DNA of 64,000 nucleotides from Pseudomonas sp. RC10. GTDB taxonomy: Bacteria > Pseudomonadota > Gammaproteobacteria > Pseudomonadales > Pseudomonadaceae. Location: the NCBI RefSeq assembly GCF_038397775.1, contig NZ_CP151650.1, forward strand, positions 1,240,001-1,304,000, read 5' to 3'. Both the position numbers and the translations under genes were made by a program. Below are positions 48,908-58,942 of the stretch, piece by piece; the stretch's first letter is position 1, and the number at the start of each line of letters is the position of its first letter. The notes under the pieces are model-generated. The model saw only the letters and a program-made list of their open reading frames with translations. It was not told the origin of the DNA and made no database searches.

Positions 48908-51766
48908 TTACGCGTAATCTTCGATCGACGGACACGCGCAGACGAGGTTGCGGTCGCCAAACACGTTGTCCACACGACCGACCGGCGGCCAGTATTTGCC
49001 TTCGATCAACGAGGCAACCGGGTACACGGCCTGCTCGCGACTGTACGGATGGCTCCACTCGCCGACCAGCTCCGCTGCGGTGTGCGGGGCGTTTTTCAGC
49101 GGGTTGTCTTCCTTGTCCAGCGCGCCACTTTCGACCGCGCGGATTTCTTCGCGGATCTTGATCATGGCGTCGCAGAAGCGGTCCAGCTCTTCTTTCGACT
49201 CACTTTCGGTCGGCTCGATCATCAGCGTGCCAGCGACCGGGAACGACATGGTCGGCGCATGGAAGCCGAAGTCGATCAGGCGCTTGGCCACGTCATCGAC
49301 GCTGATGCCGCTGGTTTCTTTCAGCGGACGCAGATCGAGGATGCATTCGTGGGCCACCAGACCGCTGGTGCCGGTGTACAGCACCGGGTAGTGCTCTTCC
49401 AGACGACGGGAAATGTAGTTGGCGTTGAGGATCGCCAGCTGCGAAGCGCGCTTCAGGCCTTCGCCGCCCATCATGCGGATGTACATCCAGGTGATCGGCA
49501 GGATGCTGGCGCTGCCGAAAGGCGCCGCGCAGACCGCGCCTTCCTTGCGCTCCATCTTGCCGTGACCCGGCAGGAATGGCGCCAGATGCGACTTCACGCC
49601 AATCGGGCCAACGCCCGGGCCGCCACCGCCGTGAGGAATGCAGAAGGTTTTGTGCAGGTTCAAGTGGGACACGTCGCCGCCGAACTTGCCCGGCGCGCAC
49701 AGGCCGACCATCGCGTTCATGTTGGCGCCGTCGATGTACACCTGGCCGCCGTTGTCATGAATGATGCCGCAGATTTCGCGGATGCCTTCTTCGAACACGC
49801 CGTGGGTCGACGGGTAGGTGATCATCAGCGCCGCGAGGTGTTCGCGGTGCTCGATGGCCTTGGCACGCAGGTCTTCGATGTCAACGTTGCCGCGCGCATC
49901 GCACGCCGTCACCACCACGCGCATACCGGCCATGTTGGCGGTCGCCGGGTTGGTGCCGTGGGCGGACGACGGGATCAGGCAGATGTCGCGACGCTCATCG
50001 CCACGGCTCTGGTGATAGGCGCGGATCGCCAGCAGGCCCGCGTACTCGCCTTGCGAACCGGCGTTCGGTTGCAGGGAGATCGAGTCGTAACCGGTGGCGG
50101 CGCAGAGCATCGCTTCCAGTTCGTCGGTCAGTTGCTGGTAGCCAGCGCTTTGCTCGGCCGGCGCGAACGGGTGCAGATTGCCGAATTCGGCCCAGGTCAC
50201 CGGGATCATTTCGCTGGCGGCGTTGAGCTTCATGGTGCACGAGCCCAGCGGGATCATGGTGCGGTCGAGCGCCAGGTCCTTGTCGGCCAGACGACGCAGG
50301 TAACGCATCAGCTCGGTTTCGGAGTGGTAACGGTTAAACACCGGGTGGCTGAGGATTGGCGATTGACGCTTCAGCTCAGCAGGCAGGCGCGCTTCAATGC
50401 TGTTGGCCAGTGCGGCGAAATCAGGCAGGGCCTGACCGTTGGCCGCGAACAGTGTCCACAGCACTTCGACGTCGGCTTGCTGAGTGGTTTCGTCCAGCGA
50501 AACGCCCAGACGCTCGGCGTCCACTTCGCGCAGGTTGATTTGCAGGGTGCGTGCCTTGTCGTGCAGTTCGGCGGTTTTTGCGCCAGTGTTCAAGGTGACG
50601 CTGTCGAAGAAGAACGCTTGCTCGACGTTCAGGCCCAACTGGCTCAGGCCTTTGGCGAAGATTGCGGTCAGGTGGTGAACGCGGTTGGCGATGCGGGTCA
50701 GGCCGACCGGGCCGTGGTACACGGCGTACATGCTGGCGATGTTAGCGAGCAGGACCTGCGCGGTGCAGATGTTGCTGGTGGCCTTCTCGCGACGGATGTG
50801 TTGCTCGCGGGTCTGCATGGCCAGACGCAGCGCGGTCTTGCCGAAACGGTCGATGGACACGCCCACCAGACGGCCCGGCATGTCGCGCTTGTAGGCGTCT
50901 TTGGTGGAGAAGTAAGCGGCGTGCGGGCCACCGAAACCCAGCGGCACACCGAAGCGTTGTGCGCTGCCGATGGCCACGTCGGCGCCGAACTCGCCCGGCG
51001 GCGTCAGCAGGGTCAGGGCAAGCAGGTCAGCCGCAACAGCCACCAGCGCGTTGGCGGCGTGGAAGCGCTCGACCAGCTCGCGGTAGTCGAACACGTCGCC
51101 ATTGCTCGCCGGGTATTGCAGCAGGGCGCCGAAGAACTCGCTGACATCACTCAGCTGGCTTTCGTCCGCCACGACCACGTCGATGCCCAGCGGCTCGGCA
51201 CGGGTGCGCAGCACGTCGAGGGTCTGCGGATGGCAGTGAGCGGAGGCGAAGAATTTCTGGCTGCCTTTGTTCTTGCTCAGGCGTTTGCAGAACGTCATGG
51301 CTTCGGCGGCGGCGGTGGCTTCGTCCAGCAGCGAGGCGTTGGCGATCGGCAGGCCGGTCAGGTCGCTGATCAGGGTCTGGAAGTTCAGCAGCGATTCCAG
51401 ACGGCCTTGGGAAATCTCCGGCTGGTACGGGGTGTACGCGGTGTACCAGGCCGGGTTTTCCAGCAGGTTGCGCAGGATCGGCGCCGGGGTGTGGGTGTTG
51501 TAGTAACCCTGACCGATGTAGGTCTTGAACAGCTGGTTCTTGGCGGCGATGGCTTTGATGTCAGCCAGCGCATCGGCTTCACTTTGACCTGCGGACAGGC
51601 CCAGCACGCTGGTGCCTTTGATCGATTCAGGGATGACGCTGGCGCTCAAGGCCTCCAGTGAGTCGAAACCCAGGGTGGCGAGCATCGCTTGCTCGTCATC
51701 GGCGCGCGGGCCGATGTGACGGGCGATGAACTCGTTGGCGGTACTCAATTCGATGCGATCAGTCAT
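48908..51766 (-). CDS. gcvP: glycine dehydrogenase (P protein) of the glycine cleavage system
   Basis: 952 residues, the fused homodimeric form. N-terminal [22 protein letters not shown], and the PLP Lys in [23 protein letters not shown], are intact, as is [16 protein letters not shown]. It decarboxylates glycine and passes the aminomethyl group to GcvH. Ten bases after gcvH. Confidence 0.98.
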   Translation of the reverse strand: MTDRIELSTANEFIARHIGPRADDEQAMLATLGFDSLEALSASVIPESIKGTSVLGLSAGQSEADALADIKAIAAKNQLFKTYIGQGYYNTHTPAPILRNLLENPAWYTAYTPYQPEISQGRLESLLNFQTLISDLTGLPIANASLLDEATAAAEAMTFCKRLSKNKGSQKFFASAHCHPQTLDVLRTRAEPLGIDVVVADESQLSDVSEFFGALLQYPASNGDVFDYRELVERFHAANALVAVAADLLALTLLTPPGEFGADVAIGSAQRFGVPLGFGGPHAAYFSTKDAYKRDMPGRLVGVSIDRFGKTALRLAMQTREQHIRREKATSNICTAQVLLANIASMYAVYHGPVGLTRIANRVHHLTAIFAKGLSQLGLNVEQAFFFDSVTLNTGAKTAELHDKARTLQINLREVDAERLGVSLDETTQQADVEVLWTLFAANGQALPDFAALANSIEARLPAELKRQSPILSHPVFNRYHSETELMRYLRRLADKDLALDRTMIPLGSCTMKLNAASEMIPVTWAEFGNLHPFAPAEQSAGYQQLTDELEAMLCAATGYDSISLQPNAGSQGEYAGLLAIRAYHQSRGDERRDICLIPSSAHGTNPATANMAGMRVVVTACDARGNVDIEDLRAKAIEHREHLAALMITYPSTHGVFEEGIREICGIIHDNGGQVYIDGANMNAMVGLCAPGKFGGDVSHLNLHKTFCIPHGGGGPGVGPIGVKSHLAPFLPGHGKMERKEGAVCAAPFGSASILPITWMYIRMMGGEGLKRASQLAILNANYISRRLEEHYPVLYTGTSGLVAHECILDLRPLKETSGISVDDVAKRLIDFGFHAPTMSFPVAGTLMIEPTESESKEELDRFCDAMIKIREEIRAVESGALDKEDNPLKNAPHTAAELVGEWSHPYSREQAVYPVASLIEGKYWPPVGRVDNVFGDRNLVCACPSIEDYA

Positions 51767-51776
51767 TGCGCGTTCC

Positions 51777-52160
51777 TCAGGCTTCGGCGTTGGCTTTGAT
51801 CAGACGGTCGTAGGCGTCCTGATCCAGCAGTTGGCCGACAGCAGCGGCGTCGGAAGGGATGAAACGGAAGAACCAGCCTTGGCCCATCGGGTCTTCGTTG
51901 ACCCGTTCCGGGTTGGCGTCCAGCGCAGGGTTGATCTCGACGATCTCGCCAGTCAGTGGCATGTACACGCCGCTGGCGGCTTTGACGGATTCAACGGTAG
52001 CGGCCTCTGCGCCTTGGTCGTAAGACTGTAGCTCAGGCAGTTGAACGAAGACCACGTCACCCAGTGCGTCCTGCGCGAAAGCCGTGATGCCGACCGTGAC
52101 GCTGCCATCTGCTTCAGCCCGCAGCCACTCGTGATCTTCGGTAAAACGCAACTCGCTCAT
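51777..52160 (-). CDS. gcvH: glycine cleavage system H protein
   Basis: 127 residues from ATG 52160 ([19 protein letters not shown]). The lipoylated Lys is in [14 protein letters not shown] and the C-terminus GWFFRFIP is typical. It shuttles the aminomethyl intermediate between P, T and L proteins. First gene of the operon behind a sigma-54 type promoter; the lpd-encoded L protein is not in the window. Confidence 0.97.
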   Translation of the reverse strand: MSELRFTEDHEWLRAEADGSVTVGITAFAQDALGDVVFVQLPELQSYDQGAEAATVESVKAASGVYMPLTGEIVEINPALDANPERVNEDPMGQGWFFRFIPSDAAAVGQLLDQDAYDRLIKANAEA

Positions 52161-52218
52161 GGAAACTCCCCTGAATGAAAGATTGCTCGTCGTTGGCGCG
52201 AGCATGATGGGTAGGTCA

Positions 52219-52235
52219 TAGCAAGTTTGCGGCCA
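52219..52235 (-). promoter_or_regulatory. sigma-54 (-24/-12) promoter of gcvH-gcvP-sdaA-gcvT
   Basis: On the minus strand TGGCCGCAAACTTGCTA has GG-N10-GC spacing and a TTGCT -12 element (consensus TGGCAC-N5-TTGCW). Transcription would begin near 52208, about 48 bases before the gcvH start. Confidence 0.82.
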
Positions 52236-52299
52236 ACCTTGTGCGAAGGCCGTAGATCAAGGGTTTTGGCGTGATTCCAGGTTTGGCTCTGGTGCGAGG

Positions 52300-52317
52300 T
52301 GTAGCGAAATCGCTACG
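52300..52317 (-). promoter_or_regulatory. GcsR-type operator 1
   Basis: TGTAGCG-AAAT-CGCTACG, a near-perfect 7-4-7 palindrome matching the TGTAACG-N4-CGTTCCG pattern recalled for GcsR of P. aeruginosa. It is the site nearest the promoter, centred about 82 bases upstream of the -24 element. Confidence 0.7.
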
Positions 52318-52380
52318 GCTAAGCGGGGTTTGAAAACCGTAGGGGGATCAAGGCCTTGTCAGACGCGGGGAAAAGGGATT

Positions 52381-52398
52381 TGGAACGAAAACGTTACG
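52381..52398 (-). promoter_or_regulatory. GcsR-type operator 2
   Basis: TGGAACG-AAAA-CGTTACG; on the complement this reads CGTAACG-TTTT-CGTTCCA, close to the GcsR consensus. Confidence 0.78.
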
Positions 52399-52399
52399 A

Positions 52400-52417
52400 C
52401 GTTGCGAATTCGTTCCA
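52400..52417 (-). promoter_or_regulatory. GcsR-type operator 3
   Basis: CGTTGCG-AATT-CGTTCCA, in tandem with operator 2 with one base between. Confidence 0.72.
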
Positions 52418-52482
52418 ATCTTCTCAGTAGAGTGATTGCCCACGGGCTTCACCGTGAATTCTCTAAAGAACCGGAATTTCTC

Positions 52483-52573
52483 TGTGGGAGCGAATTCATT
52501 CGCGAAGGGCCGGTACAACCGATACACATCCTTCGTCTGTTCAGCCGCATCGCGAATGAATTCGCTCCCACAG
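52483..52573. repeat. REPIN (GCGAATTCATTCGCGA core)
   Basis: Arms TGTGGGAGCGAATTCATT and AATGAATTCGCTCCCACA enclose about 50 bases. Located between gcsR and the gcvH operators. Confidence 0.88.
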
Positions 52574-52628
52574 GTTTCGGCGTCCTCAGGCGCCAGCGGT
52601 TATTCATCAACGCGGGATGTGCGACGAA

Positions 52629-54137
52629 TCAGTGCTTCCCCGGAATCCCGTATTTGCGCAGCCGATGGGCGATGGCGGTGTGAGAGGTTTGCAGGCGCGC
52701 GGCCAGTTGTCGGGTCGAGGGGTAATGGCTGTAGAGTTTTTCCAGTAATGATTTTTCGAAATCTTCGACAGCCGCTTCCAGGCTCTCGATCTCGCCGTCA
52801 TTTTCTCGGGCCACCGACGTGCCCGCAATATCCAGATCACCAATGTCTACCAGCGCACTCTCGCAAATCGCGGCCGCACGGAAGATCACGTTCTGCAATT
52901 GCCGCACGTTTCCGGGCCAGCGGTTGCCGAGCAGCGCGGGGTAAGTACCGGGCGCGAGGCGGCAGACGGGGCGCTGAATCTGCGTGCAGGCCTGTTCCAT
53001 GAAGTACCGGGCGAGCAGCAGGATGTCCTGACCCCGTTCGCGCAGGGGCGGGACTTCAAGGTTCAGCACGTTCAGGCGATAGAACAGGTCTTCGCGGAAG
53101 GTGCCTTCGGTGACCATTTTTTCCAGGTTGCGGTGGGTCGCGCTGAGGATGCGTACGTTGACCTGCACTTCCTTGTCCCCACCCACTCGCCGGAAGCTGC
53201 CGTCGTTTAAAAAGCGCAGCAGCTTAGCCTGCAGGTAGGGTGACATTTCGCCGATTTCATCGAGAAAAACCGTCCCTTGGTTCGCCAGTTCCATCAGCCC
53301 CGGTTTGCCGCCCCGTTGTGCGCCGGTGAACGCGCCGGGGGCGTAGCCGAACAGCTCGCTTTCGGCGAGGCTTTCCGGCAACGCCGCGCAGTTCAACGCC
53401 AGAAACGGCGCGCTGTGACGGGCGCTGACGGCGTGGCAGGCACGGGCCACCAATTCCTTACCGGTGCCGGTTTCGCCCTGGATCAACAGCGGCGCATCCA
53501 GCGCAGCGACTCGCTGGGCGCGGGCCTTGAGGGTGCGGATTGGGGTGGAGTCGCCAAGCAGCGCGTCGAAACCTTCGGCATGATCGTGGTGCAGCGCTGA
53601 GAGACGTTCCCCGATGCGGCTCGGCAGGTACAAGGTCAGCAGCGCGCCCGCATCGGTGATCGGCGTGGCGTCCAGCAACAGCGCCTCGCCATTCAGGGTG
53701 ACCTCACGCAATGGCAAGCGGAAGCCGTTTTCCAGCAACGCCGCGTGCAGGGCCGGATCGGAAAACAGGTCGCCCACGGATTCGCCCGCCGGCTCTCGAC
53801 CACACAGTGCGATCAGCGCAGGGTTGGCCAGCAGCACATGACCCGCGCTGTCCAGGGCCAACACGGGGTCGGTCATGGCGGCGAGCAGAGCATCGAGTTG
53901 CAGGTGACGGCGCTGGCCGGGAAGGATGTCGACAACGGTGATCGCTTCCACGCCGCGCACGCGAAACAGCCGATCCTTGAGTTCTTCGAGCACTTCGTGG
54001 CTGAGGGTCGGGGCGTCGATGTAGACGTTCGGTGGCACCATTTCCACCGCGTCGAGGTTCAGGTTTCGCCCACCCAGAATCGCCAGCACTTCCTGAGTGA
54101 TGCCGACGCGGTCGATGAACGTAACGTGGATGCGCAT
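52629..54137 (-). CDS. gcsR: sigma-54 dependent activator GcsR (TyrR-like)
   Basis: 502 residues. N-terminal ACT domain (MRIHVTFIDRVGITQEVLAILGG, about 1-75), PAS domain (about 80-180), then an AAA+ domain with Walker A GETGTGKE near residue 215 and the sigma-54 contact loop GAFTGA (APGAFTGAQRGG). C-terminal TyrR-type HTH: STRQLAARLQTSHTAIAHRLRKYGI. In P. aeruginosa GcsR activates the glycine cleavage operon in response to glycine. Position directly upstream of the operators and the sigma-54 promoter supports the same role here. Confidence 0.93.
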   Translation of the reverse strand: MRIHVTFIDRVGITQEVLAILGGRNLNLDAVEMVPPNVYIDAPTLSHEVLEELKDRLFRVRGVEAITVVDILPGQRRHLQLDALLAAMTDPVLALDSAGHVLLANPALIALCGREPAGESVGDLFSDPALHAALLENGFRLPLREVTLNGEALLLDATPITDAGALLTLYLPSRIGERLSALHHDHAEGFDALLGDSTPIRTLKARAQRVAALDAPLLIQGETGTGKELVARACHAVSARHSAPFLALNCAALPESLAESELFGYAPGAFTGAQRGGKPGLMELANQGTVFLDEIGEMSPYLQAKLLRFLNDGSFRRVGGDKEVQVNVRILSATHRNLEKMVTEGTFREDLFYRLNVLNLEVPPLRERGQDILLLARYFMEQACTQIQRPVCRLAPGTYPALLGNRWPGNVRQLQNVIFRAAAICESALVDIGDLDIAGTSVARENDGEIESLEAAVEDFEKSLLEKLYSHYPSTRQLAARLQTSHTAIAHRLRKYGIPGKH

Positions 54138-54243
54138 GGGGTAGGCAGAAGTTCGGGCGGAAGACGGGGGCGATTATGCCAGTAAATGGCGTGACATCGT
54201 GCGACCGGGACGGCCCTCGTGGTGTGCCTGCCATGCACCGACC

Positions 54244-54333
54244 TGTGTGAGCGAATTCATTCGCGAGACGTGGGTCCAGACGACCCGTCTACAGCGCCTG
54301 AGCCATTCTTCGCGAATGAATTCGCTCCCACAG
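54244..54333. repeat. REPIN (GCGAATTCATTCGCGA core)
   Basis: Arms TGTGAGCGAATTCATTCGCG and CGCGAATGAATTCGCTCCCA (the left arm lacks GG of GTGGGAG) enclose about 47 bases. Third copy of the family at 7603 and 52483. Between gcsR and the DUF5064 gene. Confidence 0.85.
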
Positions 54334-54379
54334 ATCAAGGCGTGCCCGCCTGTATGAGGGCGGCAGGCGATTGGCAGCG

Positions 54380-54730
54380 CTATTCCAGATGTTCCGGTTT
54401 CACCGCATCACCCGATTTCATGTCGAGCTTGTCGCGGATGTCTTCGAACATGGCGTCGTAATCGCCGTGCATGTCGTGCAGGTCGACGTCTTTGGGCAGA
54501 CCATATTTCTCGGCGATGCGTGAGGCTTCGCTGGCGAAGTTGTAGGCCTTGTCTTTGGGAAGGTCGAAGACTTCGTTCACCGGCTTGCCGTTGATCTCAC
54601 CTTCTAGGGTGAAATGCATCCCGGCACCGGCGTCGGTCTGGGCGATTTCGTAGCGAATGTGGATGTCGTAGCCGATGTCGTCTGGCTGCAGGGCGGGTTG
54701 GGCAATGTGCAGATGGCCTGGTTCGAACAT
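54380..54730 (-). CDS. DUF5064 family protein
   Basis: 116 residues, MFEPGHLHIAQPALQPDDIGYDIHIRYEI followed by a beta-rich core and the acidic helix DVDLHDMHGDYDAMFEDIRDKLDM. No signal peptide. This is a small protein commonly seen in pseudomonads and without known function; the domain name is from memory. Monocistronic, ATG at 54730. Confidence 0.8.
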   Translation of the reverse strand: MFEPGHLHIAQPALQPDDIGYDIHIRYEIAQTDAGAGMHFTLEGEINGKPVNEVFDLPKDKAYNFASEASRIAEKYGLPKDVDLHDMHGDYDAMFEDIRDKLDMKSGDAVKPEHLE

Positions 54731-54925
54731 GTGACTGCTCCCTCAAGAGACGATGATCGTAAGGAGGAGACCGTGTGCCATGTCAGGGGTTCACCTTTGG
54801 CCCAGACCGTGTAAAAACTACTGCAGGCTGAACGCCTTCGGCGTCACGCGCATGATGCTGCGTTAAAAACAGGCGAAAAATGCTCATTTAGAAAACCTAG
54901 AGTCGATCGCGACCCCGGCCGTTTT

Positions 54926-55396
54926 TCACCGGTTTTTGCCTTGCCTCATCATCGCTCGTGACGTTTTTACACACTCTGGGCCGGAGGACTCCGAGCATTC
55001 GGCGTTTCGCGCCACTGGTTCAGGCCGCGACCAGATCCAGACGTTCACCAGCACCATCCCCGTGACCGCGAAGTAGATCCACCAGTTGTGTTTCAGTACC
55101 ACCAGCATGACCACCGCACATATCAGCATCGTGACCGTTGCGCTGATTTTGGCGCTGCGGGCGATGAGTTTGCCGTTGCGCCAGTTGCTCAGCATCGGGC
55201 CGAACAGGCGATGGTTTTCCAGCCAGGCGCTCAGGCGTGGCGAGCTTTTGGTCGCGGCCCAGGCGGCCAGCAGGATGAACTCGGTAGTCGGCAGGCCCGG
55301 AATGAAAATCGCGATGATGCCGATGGCCAGGCTGACGTAGGCCAGGATGCCAAAGAGGATGCGGGACAGTTTGCTGCCTGGGGGTGTGTTGGTCAT
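54926..55396 (-). CDS. DUF454 / YbaN family inner-membrane protein
   Basis: 156 residues from ATG 55396; a TTG at 55432 would add 12. The conserved core is GIIAIFIPGLPTTEFILLAAWAATKSSPRLSAWLENHRLFGPMLSNWR, as in E. coli YbaN, with three to four hydrophobic spans in all. Function unknown. Neither possible start has a good ribosome site. It follows the haem oxygenase gene by about 95 bases on the same strand; cotranscription possible. Confidence 0.82.
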   Translation of the reverse strand: MTNTPPGSKLSRILFGILAYVSLAIGIIAIFIPGLPTTEFILLAAWAATKSSPRLSAWLENHRLFGPMLSNWRNGKLIARSAKISATVTMLICAVVMLVVLKHNWWIYFAVTGMVLVNVWIWSRPEPVARNAECSESSGPECVKTSRAMMRQGKNR

Positions 55397-55491
55397 GGGT
55401 CTCGGGTGCGGCAGTGTGACGATGTTTTTCAAGGGAGGTGGTCCTCGAAAAGGCGCCCAGCTTAACAGCGCTGGGCGGCAAACGCTTCGTT

Positions 55492-56091
55492 TCAGGCGGG
55501 TTCGGCTTCGGCAGCCGACGTATAGGCATGGTTCAGCAGCACGTTGAAGCGCTCGAACGCTGCGATAGCGCCCTGGTCGATCTGGCGTTCCTGCTCTTCG
55601 CTGAACGGCAGATCATCGAGGATGCGGATGAAGCGTTTCCAGCCTTCGGCGCGGCCCCCGACCGGTTCGCTCAAATGACGAGCGCCGAAGGTTTCGCTGA
55701 GGTTCAGAGCGGTGGCGCGCTTGATCAGGAACGCCGCGCCCAGCTTTGAGCCTTCAGACACAAACAGCCAGCCCAAGGCTTCGGCTTGCGATGGGCCATC
55801 GACCGCACCTGCCACGGGGCCAGGGAGGGGCGTGTCAAGATCATCAAGATCCGCCTTGGCCTGTTCGGCGCGGCAACGTTCAGGCAGGTCGGCGATCAGC
55901 TCGATCAGTTGCGGGGCGGTGTACAGCGCTTTGAGTTCCTGTTGAAACAGGTACTGAGCACTCAAGAAACGGGTGTAGCTGGCCAGGGTGTCGAACGGCG
56001 CGTTGGCTTTGACGGCCTTGTCCAGTTGCTCGTGAGGGGCGTGAGTGATCTGGTTCAGACGCTGTGAGCGACGAATCGGGTCTTGAGACAT
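55492..56091 (-). CDS. hemO: haem oxygenase (biliverdin-producing, PigA/HemO type)
   Basis: 199 residues, length of P. aeruginosa PigA. Proximal His in RLNQITHAPHEQLDKAV (residue ~17-20 region), distal-helix motif GWLFVSEGSKLGAAFL with the Gly-Ser kink. It opens the haem ring to biliverdin, iron and CO in the cytoplasm. It lies downstream of the TonB receptor gene on the same strand (123-base gap), forming a haem uptake and use unit with it. Confidence 0.93.
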   Translation of the reverse strand: MSQDPIRRSQRLNQITHAPHEQLDKAVKANAPFDTLASYTRFLSAQYLFQQELKALYTAPQLIELIADLPERCRAEQAKADLDDLDTPLPGPVAGAVDGPSQAEALGWLFVSEGSKLGAAFLIKRATALNLSETFGARHLSEPVGGRAEGWKRFIRILDDLPFSEEQERQIDQGAIAAFERFNVLLNHAYTSAAEAEPA

Positions 56092-56164
56092 GGTGTCTTC
56101 CTTGGAAAAAGTGGCGCATGTAGACGAGACGGTTGAAACAGTCCAAAGCGTAAAAAAGACGAGT

Positions 56165-56200
56165 TGTGGGAGCCGGCCAGCAGCAAGGCGGCTCCCACAG
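56165..56200. repeat. short hairpin repeat (single REP-like palindrome)
   Basis: TGTGGGAGCC and GGCTCCCACA arms around CCGGCCAGCAGCAAGG-like loop, between hemO and the receptor gene. It could be a lone REP and may reduce transcription into hemO. Confidence 0.6.
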
Positions 56201-56214
56201 AGCGTGCGTATCTG

Positions 56215-58806
56215 TCAGATATCCCACACCACATTGATCGCGAAGTTGCGACCCGGTTGGGTCAGGCGATCCAGATTCGCAGGTTGCGTGACAGCGGCTT
56301 CACCCACGCCGTCGTAACCGCGCACGTCATCCCAGAGCCAGTATTTCTTGTCGGCCAGGTTGTACAGGCCGCCGCTGACGGTCACGTCGTCGGTGACTTT
56401 GTAGAAGCCGGTCAGGTCCACCAAACCGAAACCTGGCGTTTTGAACTGGCTCGACGAGCCGTCCGGTGCATGGAAGTTGCTGTCGTCCACCCGGGTCTTG
56501 CGCTTGACCAGCGTCCAGCTCAGCAGACCACCGTAGTTCTCGCGGTCGTAACCCAGACCGAACACGCCGGTCAGCGGGTTGATGCTGTTGATCGGCTGAC
56601 CGGTGTCGTCGTTGCGGCCATGCAGATACGCCAGCGAGCCTTGGGTGTAGAGGCCTTGCGGCGCGCCGAACGCATCCAGGTTCAGACGGCCTTTCACCTC
56701 CACGCCCTTGATGGTGGCATGTTTGATGTTGTTGGACTGGAACACCGCGTTGTTCGACGACGCAGGCTGGATGGCGTCTTCATTAATGAAGTCGCGGTAT
56801 TTGTTGTAGAACATCGCCACGTCGAAGGTGCCCTGATCGAAGCGACCGCGCAGGCCGGTTTCATAGCTGCGGCTCTTCTCCGGCTCAAGGTTGGGGTTCG
56901 GCTCGACGATGTAGCCCGTCGTGCGGTTTTCGAAGCGGCCGTACAACGCCTTGGCGCTCGGTGTGCGGAAACCTTCGGCGTACTGGCCGTACCAGGTGTA
57001 GGCGTCGTTGAACGCATAGGTCACGCCCAGTTTTGGGGATAGGCGATGCCATTTCTTTTCTTTATCGTTGAACTGATCAGCGCTGGTCAGGCTGACGGCA
57101 CGCAGGAACTCCTCGGTCGCATGGGGGTTGAGCGTGGTGTAGTCGTAACGCGCGCCCGGCGTGAAGGTCCAGTCGCCCCATTTGATCTGGTCCTGGGCGA
57201 ACAGGGCGTAGGTATTTACGGTCGGGTCCGGGAAGTCGCTGTTAGGCGCCAGGCTGTCAGACGCAGTCGGGCTAGGGGCACCGATGGTGCGGCAGGTGCC
57301 CAGCGCGGCAGCGCAGGTCGCGGTGCCGCTGCGGCTGCCGGTGACTTTTTGCTGCTTGATCGTGGTGCCGTACGTCAGCAGGTGATCGGTGTCAGCGAGG
57401 GTGAACGCCTTATCGAGCTGTGCGTCGAAAATCCACTGGCGTTCTTTATACGTGGTGTCGCGGGTACGCCAGACGTCGCGGCTGCCCGGCACATAGCGCT
57501 CGATCGTGTCCTGATCGGTCTTGGCGATCTGGTAGTTCAGGGTCCACTTCACGTTGTCGACCAGCACGCTATCCAGCGCAAAGGTGTTTTCCAGACCGAA
57601 GCGCTCGCGCGTGATCACGTCGTTGCCTTCGCGGCTTCTGTACATGCCGGATGCGCCCCGGCCAGGAATGAACGGCCCGCCCACCGCACTCTTCTGATTG
57701 GTATGGGTGTCGTCCTTATATTTTTCGTAGGTGAACGCCAGTCGGTCGTTATCCCCATAGTCCCAGCCCAGCTTGGCCAGCACGTTGGTGGCGCGAACGT
57801 CTTCCGGGTTGGCGGCGGTGCGATTCAGGCCTGTGCCGCCATGCTCGCCGTAGGATTCGGTTTCGCGGCCGTTGCGCTGGCTGACGTGCAGCATGGCGTC
57901 GAAATCACCTTCGCGGCCCGCGACGGTCGCCGAGTTCAGCCAACTGTTGTCCGCCGAGCTGTAACCGGTCTTCAAGCGTGCGCCGACGTCCTTGCCCGGT
58001 TTGATGATGTCTTCCGGGTCGAGGGTGTAATAGCTGACAGCGCCGCCGATGGCGCTGCTGCCGTACAGGGCCGAAGCCGGGCCGCGCAGGATTTCAACGC
58101 TTTTGACGATTTCTGGATCGACGTAGTTGCGATGCGTGTTGGCGTACGGGCCGGAGAAATAATTGTCCGGGACTTCGACGCCGTCGACCTGGGTCAGAAT
58201 CCGGTCGCCATCGATGCCGCGAATGTTGAAGCCGCTGGTGCCCGCGCGCTGACCAGCGCCGCCTACGGAAACGCCCGGCTCATGCCGCACCAGATCGCGA
58301 ATGCTGTTGACGTTCTGCCGATCCAGTTCAGCGCGATCGTGCACGGTGACGGTGCTGGGGACGGAATCCACCGATTGGGCCTGACGGGTCGCGCTGACGG
58401 TGACCTGTTCCAGCGCCAATGCGCCTGCCGTGTTGCGCTTCTCCAGCACAACATTGTTGTTGCCCAGGTTGCGATAGCTGAGGTTGCTTCCCGCGAGCAA
58501 ACGCTCCAGCGCTTTTTCTGCCGACATTGTGCCGCTGACGCCGGGCGAGGTGACGTTCTTCGCCAGGTCCGACGACATGCCGACTTGCCAGCCCGTGGTC
58601 TTGCTGAATTCGTTGAGCGCCGACACCAGCGGTTGCTGTTTGATCGAGAACGCGTAGTTGCCCGCGACCCGTGCAGGCTGCTCGGCAGCGGCGACCGGCG
58701 CGGTGTGCAGGCTGGCGCTGAACATCGCCACGGTCAGCAGCGAAAAGGTGAAGTGGCGGGTGGTCCTGGGCGAGTCGGATGTGGCGGGGGTGAACGTGGA
58801 CGGCAT
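56215..58806 (-). CDS. TonB-dependent haem receptor with N-terminal signalling domain (HxuA-like)
   Basis: 863 residues. A signal peptide is followed by a secretin/TonB N-terminal signalling domain (YAFSIKQQPLVSALNEFSKTTGWQVGM..SAEKALERLLAGSNL, about 50-120), then the TonB box region and plug (VRHEPGVSVGGAGQRAGTSGFNIRGIDGDRIL). The barrel has FRTPSAKALYG and PNPNLEPEKSRSYETG, variants of the haem receptor FRAP and NPNL boxes; a His between these two is not seen. It takes up haem or haem-protein at the outer membrane and signals to FecR. The signalling domain and upstream sigma/anti-sigma genes match the HxuIRA arrangement of P. aeruginosa. Confidence 0.88.
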   Translation of the reverse strand: MPSTFTPATSDSPRTTRHFTFSLLTVAMFSASLHTAPVAAAEQPARVAGNYAFSIKQQPLVSALNEFSKTTGWQVGMSSDLAKNVTSPGVSGTMSAEKALERLLAGSNLSYRNLGNNNVVLEKRNTAGALALEQVTVSATRQAQSVDSVPSTVTVHDRAELDRQNVNSIRDLVRHEPGVSVGGAGQRAGTSGFNIRGIDGDRILTQVDGVEVPDNYFSGPYANTHRNYVDPEIVKSVEILRGPASALYGSSAIGGAVSYYTLDPEDIIKPGKDVGARLKTGYSSADNSWLNSATVAGREGDFDAMLHVSQRNGRETESYGEHGGTGLNRTAANPEDVRATNVLAKLGWDYGDNDRLAFTYEKYKDDTHTNQKSAVGGPFIPGRGASGMYRSREGNDVITRERFGLENTFALDSVLVDNVKWTLNYQIAKTDQDTIERYVPGSRDVWRTRDTTYKERQWIFDAQLDKAFTLADTDHLLTYGTTIKQQKVTGSRSGTATCAAALGTCRTIGAPSPTASDSLAPNSDFPDPTVNTYALFAQDQIKWGDWTFTPGARYDYTTLNPHATEEFLRAVSLTSADQFNDKEKKWHRLSPKLGVTYAFNDAYTWYGQYAEGFRTPSAKALYGRFENRTTGYIVEPNPNLEPEKSRSYETGLRGRFDQGTFDVAMFYNKYRDFINEDAIQPASSNNAVFQSNNIKHATIKGVEVKGRLNLDAFGAPQGLYTQGSLAYLHGRNDDTGQPINSINPLTGVFGLGYDRENYGGLLSWTLVKRKTRVDDSNFHAPDGSSSQFKTPGFGLVDLTGFYKVTDDVTVSGGLYNLADKKYWLWDDVRGYDGVGEAAVTQPANLDRLTQPGRNFAINVVWDI

Positions 58807-58914
58807 CGATAGCGCTCCCTGTCATGCGGGTCGTTGTAGTGTTGGCAAGTGCTTTATGAATAGGAATCACTTGCATTGGCTATAACGAGACGTACGACAG
58901 ACAGCTATCGCGTA

Positions 58915-58942
58915 AAAATAATTGTTCTCAATTGAGAATCAC
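58915..58942. promoter_or_regulatory. possible Fur box at the fecR 3' end, before the receptor gene
   Basis: The 14-base palindrome TTCTCAATTGAGAA within AATTGTTCTCAATTGAGAAT lies about 120 bases upstream of the receptor start. It resembles Fur-regulated half-sites only loosely; it also overlaps the fecR stop region. Confidence 0.4.

Noticed and set aside
49049..51661. Long plus-strand open frame (870 codons) opposite gcvP
   Set aside because: It runs antisense through a perfectly conserved gcvP gene, has no recognisable domains, and is the usual result of high GC third-position bias. Similar frames opposite the haem receptor (57046-58812), valS (36914-39973), pepA (41037-42518) and CdiA (2416-5163) were dropped for the same reason.
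52161..52628. Glycine riboswitch before gcvH
   Set aside because: I found no paired aptamer pattern in this stretch. The sigma-54 promoter and GcsR sites give an adequate explanation for control.
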